Assembly: GCF_014205055.1 (NCBI RefSeq)
Contig: NZ_JACHMS010000001.1
Location: 7,192,001 to 7,256,000, forward strand
DNA length: 64,000 nucleotides
Source: Streptomyces luteogriseus
GTDB lineage: Bacteria; Actinomycetota; Actinomycetes; Streptomycetales; Streptomycetaceae
Reading direction: 5' to 3'
Shown here: in pieces, positions 60,501 through 64,000 of the stretch
How positions within the stretch are numbered: position 1 is the first letter of the stretch
Layout of the letters: each line of letters opens with the position of its first letter
Notes under the pieces: generated by a model
Told to the model about the DNA's origin: nothing
Seen by the model: the letters and a program-made list of their open reading frames with translations, nothing else
Databases searched by the model: none
Program-made: the position numbers and the translations under genes

Positions 60501-62182
60501 CCCCCGACGACGTACCCGAGGACGAGGACCAGGCCCCCAAGGCCTCCCTGCCGGCCCTGCGCGAGGCCTACCGGGCCGCGTCCCAGCTGTACGAGAAGGT
60601 CGGCGTGGGCGCCGACCTGCGCGCCGAGCAGGCCCGTGCCGAGAGCGACGAGAGCGCGGCCCGCGCGGAGCTGGATCGGTTGAGCAACAAGGTCCGCACC
60701 CGCGCGGAGCAGCTCCTCGAATCCCCCGACGGCTCCGACGGACCCAGCCGCCAGGCCGCCGCCGCCCGCGCCGAGGAGCTGGTGCAGCTCCTGGAGACCC
60801 GGATGTCCACCGCGAGCGAGCAGCTGGGGCGCTTCCGCGGCGAGGCCGAACGCCTCGCCCCCGCAGGCGACGGCGCGACACACACCGATCTGCCCGAGGA
60901 CCTCCAGCCGCGCGACGCCGAGCACGCGCAGACCCTGTTGCGCACCGCCACGACCGAACTCGCCTCCCACACCGAGGCGCTGAACCGGGCGCGCGAGGTG
61001 CATGCCGAACTCCTCGCCGCCCACCGCGCCGCCGAGGACGCGGCGAGCGGCTTCGACGAGATCGCCGCCATGCTCCGGGACCTGCTGCGCGAACACACCA
61101 CGGACGAGGAGCACGAGGAGCCCGAGCCCTACCCCGGCAGCACGGAGGAGGCCCGGCAGTCGGCTGCCGAGGCCCGCCGCTCTCTGCGTGGCTGCGCCGC
61201 CGACCTGTCCGCTGCCGAGGCCGCCGTCCGTGAGGCGAGCGACATCCTCGTCCGGCACGCCAACTCCACGCGCTACGAGCAGGTCCGCACCCCGGCTCGC
61301 CAGCAGATCCGGGAACTGCCCGCCTCCGCGCTGCCCGAGCACGCCCAGAAGTGGGCGGACGCCTTCGCGCCCCGGCTCCGCGTCCTGACCGACGAGCTGG
61401 AGCAGCTGGAGCGCAACCGCGACTCGATCGTGGACCGCCTGCGCGGCCTGGTCGAGTCGGCCCTGGCCACCCTGCGCTCCGCCCAGCGGCTCTCCCGGCT
61501 CCCGGAGGGCCTCGGCGAGTGGTCCGGGCAGGAGTTCCTCCGCATCCGCTTCGAGGAGCCCGACCAGGCCACCCTCACCGAGCGGCTCGGCGAGGTCATC
61601 GACGAGGCGACCCGTGCCGCCGTCAAGAAGAACTCCGACCTGCGGCGTGACGGCATGTCCCTGCTGCTTCGCGGTGTCGCGGCGGCGCTGGAGCCCAAGG
61701 GCGTCGCCGTCGAGATCCTCAAGCCCGACGCCGTGCTGCGCGCCGAGCGCGTCCCCGTCGGGCAGATGGGCGACGTCTTCTCCGGCGGCCAGCTCCTCAC
61801 CGCCGCCATCGCGCTCTACTGCACGATGGCCGCGCTGCGGTCCAACGACCGGGGCCGCGACAAGCATCGGCACGCCGGCACGCTGTTCCTCGACAACCCC
61901 ATCGGCCGCGCCAACGCCACGTACCTGCTGGAACTCCAGCGGGCGGTGTCGGACGCCCTCGGTGTGCAGCTCCTGTACACCACGGGCCTGTTCGACACCA
62001 CCGCGCTGGCCGAATTCCCCCTGGTCATCCGCATGCGCAACGACGCCGACCTGAGGGCCGGCCTCAAGTACATCAGCGTCGAGGAACACCTCCGCCCGGG
62101 CCTGCCGCAGCAAGCCCAGGCGGGGGAGGCGGTCCACAGCGAGATCACGGCGACCAGGATGTACAAACGCCCCGTGTCATGA
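57551..62182 (+). CDS. Giant SMC-like (MukB/JetC-type) coiled-coil ATPase
   Basis: A 1543-residue ABC-type ATPase. Walker A LENGGGKS is at 63-70. Ala/Glu/Arg-rich coiled coil fills most of about 270-560 and 840-1350, broken by a globular insert (about 600-820) at the place of a hinge. The ABC signature DVFSGGQLL (Ser1411) and Walker B LFLDNP (Asp1448) close the head. The residue after the Walker B Asp is Asn, where most SMC/ABC ATPases have the catalytic Glu. Start ATG at 57551, 36 bp after the MukE-like gene. The inferred role is DNA loop extrusion or condensation, either for chromosome organisation (MksB) or plasmid defence (JetC). No JetD nuclease gene adjoins. Confidence 0.8.
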   Translation: MYELSRVRLYSIGPAGARYADTVLDLRGVGEIVPDPAPTQAEFFEEEPVGPPRRPAPAGVLFLENGGGKSVLLKLIFSVMLPGHRNTLGGASSGVLRKFLLADDCGHVALEWQHVLTGECVVVGKVSEWRGRQVSNDPRKFAEAWYSFRPGPGLSLDGLPVAESTAVRAPVEGQSTARGRRRTMKGFRDALTEAGKTYPHLEVHWEETHDRWIEHLGDLGLDPELFRYQREMNADEGEAAGLFAVKKDADFTDLLLRAVTDTRDTDGLADLVSGFGNKLGRRAELIAERDFTAGSVDLLGRIVEAAEARSRARDIHAGAERRTRTLARRLSARGVQERIRAADLAQRVTAAAYAVTHAEAARERSALISAELAYRHASLALAGAEKSAAAQKRELADARTLYSAWQAAEAVLRHRAASDRVTRVSAAIQEAERDAAPALAARSKAAVDLVGALHAAAEKAESHANEEEERSAALQEVSDAAYRDSTAAATQAQRARSEIGHLKQRLAEVEQETAEAVRAGWLDDSAPDADPARAALAASDAEKTAVAAWDAAREASRRASEHAREAASTESRAELTAARAADAATAAERSYEAERRTAEALAREERLAELLSLPPEARPGIPQPRHGTDSGPVAPPASGEEGLTPEELDRFADDLRDLLDDAVSSAERQLFDLRTAAADDSRILGALGDGGLLPPGPDVLATVEFLGEHGIPALPGWRYLAQAVDPADHARVLAARPELVDGVIITDPDSHARAREALGDAALLPRSAVAVGTAAALLAPTPAPDSDSGDVFLVPPNPAMHDEHAADEERQALRARATERDEEIRTLAARLGKDRELAARLASWRTGCPAGRLTELARAAHDSRAFAEESEAELAEARTVRAEADEVAAEAAHVRDERQEAAQKARRSADALAGLAFRLRERAGWQAKLRELADEAAESEASAQSCLERARAADEDRRAAQRGADDTRRTARALRAERSEIAGAPDDVPEDEDQAPKASLPALREAYRAASQLYEKVGVGADLRAEQARAESDESAARAELDRLSNKVRTRAEQLLESPDGSDGPSRQAAAARAEELVQLLETRMSTASEQLGRFRGEAERLAPAGDGATHTDLPEDLQPRDAEHAQTLLRTATTELASHTEALNRAREVHAELLAAHRAAEDAASGFDEIAAMLRDLLREHTTDEEHEEPEPYPGSTEEARQSAAEARRSLRGCAADLSAAEAAVREASDILVRHANSTRYEQVRTPARQQIRELPASALPEHAQKWADAFAPRLRVLTDELEQLERNRDSIVDRLRGLVESALATLRSAQRLSRLPEGLGEWSGQEFLRIRFEEPDQATLTERLGEVIDEATRAAVKKNSDLRRDGMSLLLRGVAAALEPKGVAVEILKPDAVLRAERVPVGQMGDVFSGGQLLTAAIALYCTMAALRSNDRGRDKHRHAGTLFLDNPIGRANATYLLELQRAVSDALGVQLLYTTGLFDTTALAEFPLVIRMRNDADLRAGLKYISVEEHLRPGLPQQAQAGEAVHSEITATRMYKRPVS

Positions 62183-62520
62183 GCGTGAGGCGTCCTCCCC
62201 CAGGAGATCCGCGCGCTTCTCGCCGATCATCATGGTCGTGATGCAGGGATTGACGGTGACGAGGTCGGGCATGGCCGACCCGCAGTCCCTGCACCCCCTT
62301 GACCCGCAACCGCGCGTCCAAGGGCGCGGATGGATCGTCGTCCGCCCCCGTCTTCACGGTGCAGGACGGGTGGTGGACGGTGTTGTGCGTCTTGCGGATG
62401 CAGTCGAGCAGTTCGTCGTCCGTGCGCACCTCGGGCCCGGGCGCCAACTCGGCCCCGTCCAGCCGCCCAACGCGGGCTGCCCGGCGATCCGCCGGGCCAG
62501 CTTCGCTACGAGCGGGACGG
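62181..62520 (-). pseudogene. Fragment of GMC oxidoreductase (choline dehydrogenase type)
   Basis: On the minus strand the C-terminal part of a GMC flavoenzyme is recognisable in shifting frames: KLARRIAGQPAL, then LAPGPEVRTDDELLDCIRKTHNTVHHPSCTVKTGADDDP...RLRVKGVQGLRV, then MPDLVTVNPCITTMMIGEKRADLL. Frameshifts separate the pieces and the N-terminal FAD domain is absent. The catalytic His region (THNTVHHPSC) is still visible. It is a decayed remnant lying directly after the SMC-like gene. Confidence 0.8.
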
Positions 62521-62706
62521 CCGCACGACGGCCGTACTCGCCGTGGACCGCCCGCGTCCGTTCATGCGGGCCAGACGCGAACTCACGCCAGGCGCGGGGG
62601 AGGGGCGGACGCGGTCGGCCCTACGGCGAGGAGACGCCGGACCGAGTCCCGGCGCGGCGGGCACTCTCGCATCCGGTCGCCTCACCTCGGCCCCCGCCGC
62701 CATGCC

Positions 62707-63267
62707 TCACGAGTGGGACAGTTGCCCGGCTCCACCCCGCCGGCGTATCCGCTCCTGCGCCCGCTCGGCCGCCCTCTCCTGCCTCCGGGGCCGGCGTCGC
62801 TCGCGCCGCAGGGCACGCGCCGTGCTGCTCGGCACGGACACCACGCCGTTGCGCTGGTTCCAGACCTGGCGCGTGACCCACACGTCGAGGGCTCCCCAGG
62901 TGGCCGCGATCGTGCTGACCACACTGCTGATCACCATGGGGAACGCCAGCCAGGACGCGGCCATCGTGCACAGGAAGGCCACCATCGCCTGGATCAGCGT
63001 CACGGCTATGAGGAGGACCGCCCGCACCGCCGCCGTGCGCACCGGATCCGGCATACGCCGCCGCCGCGCGGGCTCCTCGACCCACAAGGGCCGGTAGTGC
63101 TGCTCGCGGGCGCCACGACCCGCCTCGTGAGCCGGGACCCCCTTCTCTCGTCCCAAGGGCTCCGCCGCGCCCCCGGGATGGTCGCGATCGGTCGCCTCGG
63201 GATCCCTATGCCCCGTCAGCTGCGCCCCACCCGCTCCGGACGCACCGCGCCGTTCCGCCGTGCCCAT
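62707..63267 (-). CDS. Hypothetical membrane protein with basic tail
   Basis: A 186-residue protein. The N-terminal 75 residues are hydrophilic and Gly/Arg/Glu-rich. Two hydrophobic segments follow (VRAVLLIAVTLIQAMVAFLCTMAASWLAF and PMVISSVVSTIAATWGALDVWVT), then a strongly basic C-terminus rich in RRERRRPRRQ. ATG at 63267 with GGGGAG upstream. It resembles short Streptomyces proteins of unknown function. Divergent from the sensor kinase gene. Confidence 0.6.
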   Translation of the reverse strand: MGTAERRGASGAGGAQLTGHRDPEATDRDHPGGAAEPLGREKGVPAHEAGRGAREQHYRPLWVEEPARRRRMPDPVRTAAVRAVLLIAVTLIQAMVAFLCTMAASWLAFPMVISSVVSTIAATWGALDVWVTRQVWNQRNGVVSVPSSTARALRRERRRPRRQERAAERAQERIRRRGGAGQLSHS

Positions 63268-63651
63268 CACCGTGTCACTCCCCACCGCCAGCAGACCGCT
63301 CGCTCGCATCCGAAGACCCGTGCTCCCCAGTGGCTGCCCGGCTTGCGCTGTTTTACGCCGCCCGGATGCGGGACGCGGCTCCTGTGGCCGATTCCGCCCC
63401 CGTTTCCCATGGAGAAGGACGAACAACTCCTCACGAAGATTCCCGAGAACCGAAAAATTTCAGCCAACCGCCCTGGCGCAGTTGAGGGATCGGACCCCGT
63501 CACGACCACCGGTTTCGGGGAGACAACTCCCGCAATGGCCGGACAACTCGCCATGCCTCGTGGCTGGCGCGGAACTTCAGGTTCCGGACCGGTCTTCGAG
63601 TTCCCTGTGGGTCGGTAGTAGGCTCGCGCCGTTTGTTGACGCACATGTGTA

Positions 63652-63668
63652 CCCCCGGTAGCCGGGGG
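63652..63668 (+). promoter_or_regulatory. Short hairpin in the sensor-kinase leader
   Basis: A perfect 7-bp hairpin CCCCCGG-TAG-CCGGGGG lies 18 bases before the kinase start codon, next to its ribosome site, where it could affect translation initiation. Confidence 0.35.
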
Positions 63669-63686
63669 CCCGAGCTGGGGGAGGCC

Positions 63687-64000
63687 ATGCGCTTTCGCGG
63701 GAAGTCCATCCGCCGGAAGATCGTGGCGCTTCTACTCGTGCCGCTGGTGTCGCTGACCGCGATCTGGGCCTTCGCCACGGTGCTCACGGGACGTGAGGCC
63801 GGCGACCTTTTCAACGTGTCGTCCGTGGTGGAGAAGATCGGCTACCCCATCGAGGACACCGTCCGCGTCCTCCAGCAGGAACGCCGCCAGACCCTCGTCC
63901 ACCTCGCCGACCCCCGCGCGTCCGACGGCCTCGCCGCCCTCCGGCTCAGCCGGAACGCCACCGACAAGGCCGTCGGCAGCATCCGCGAGAACGCCCGGAA
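63687..64000 (+). CDS. Sensor histidine kinase, N-terminal part (nitrate/nitrite-sensing-domain type)
   Basis: The gene runs off the right edge; 104 codons are seen. MRFRGKSIRRKIVALLLVPLVSL gives a positively charged start and first membrane helix. The following helical extracellular region (IEDTVRVLQQERRQTLVHLADPRASDGLAAL) is typical of the NIT-like sensor domain found in large Streptomyces sensor kinases, including CvnA-type conservon kinases. The kinase domain itself lies outside the window. ATG after GGGGGAGG. Confidence 0.7.
   Translation, partial: MRFRGKSIRRKIVALLLVPLVSLTAIWAFATVLTGREAGDLFNVSSVVEKIGYPIEDTVRVLQQERRQTLVHLADPRASDGLAALRLSRNATDKAVGSIRENAR

Noticed and set aside
62183..62706. 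A JetD/TOPRIM nuclease gene after the SMC-like ATPase
   Set aside because: All six frames were considered; only frameshifted GMC oxidoreductase pieces and low-complexity frames are present.

Overview
This window is high-GC actinobacterial chromosome, almost certainly Streptomyces. The evidence is the strong G/C bias at third codon positions, frequent GTG starts and 4-bp ATGA/GTGA gene overlaps. Typical Streptomyces genes are also present: RbpA, an ECF41 sigma factor, a RibM-containing riboflavin operon, a long-form HisG, and a chitinase with a DasR-type promoter. From memory, the order of rbpA, fxsA, ppm1, a GH18 chitinase, hisG/hisE and the rib operon matches the S. coelicolor SCO14xx region. 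No rRNA, tRNA, IS element, prophage or CRISPR array was seen.

Layout. 1-8.3 kb: the end of a GuaB1-type protein; an amino-acid permease with an Lrp/AsnC regulator; an MFS pump; a secreted protein; a DavA/DavB-like amidohydrolase and lysine-monooxygenase-type flavoenzyme pair; a DUF5995 protein. 8.4-15.6 kb: a GH6 cellulase; a uracil/xanthine permease; an MFS gene divergent from a ROK regulator around a perfect operator; an ECF41 sigma factor with its probable target, an SDR-type oxidoreductase. 15.7-20.9 kb: an orphan chitinase-type promoter, an FMN riboswitch, ribE-ribM-ribBA-ribH, hisE-hisG and a PH-domain protein. 21-26.5 kb: paired CNNM/CBS membrane proteins behind a structured leader, a CbbX/EccA-type AAA ATPase and a P-loop kinase. 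26.7-37.7 kb: a Tat-exported C39 peptidase, a small membrane protein, TetR, a chitinase, an acyl-CoA dehydrogenase, a second AsnC regulator, a YtcJ-type amidohydrolase, ppm1, fxsA and rbpA.

37.9-49.6 kb: yczE-GDPD-MFS divergent from a MocR regulator; a membrane ATPase with a small membrane partner; ankyrin and HEAT-type proteins; two GT4 glycosyltransferases followed by a decayed SGNH hydrolase. 49.6-54.9 kb: a tightly coupled operon for 5-oxoproline/D-glutamate metabolism (MFS, D-glutamate cyclase-type protein, pxpA-pxpB-pxpC) divergent from a GntR/FCD regulator with its own palindrome.

55.0-62.2 kb is the most notable part. Four 34-bp tandem repeats precede a three-gene operon whose order, sizes and motifs resemble MukF-MukE-MukB / MksFEB / Wadjet JetABC: a 508-aa kleisin-like protein, a 293-aa winged-helix protein and a 1543-aa SMC-like ATPase. 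The first two genes are bridged by a 12-codon mini-ORF overlapping both. No JetD-type nuclease gene adjoins the set. A decayed GMC oxidoreductase follows, then a small membrane protein and the start of a sensor kinase.
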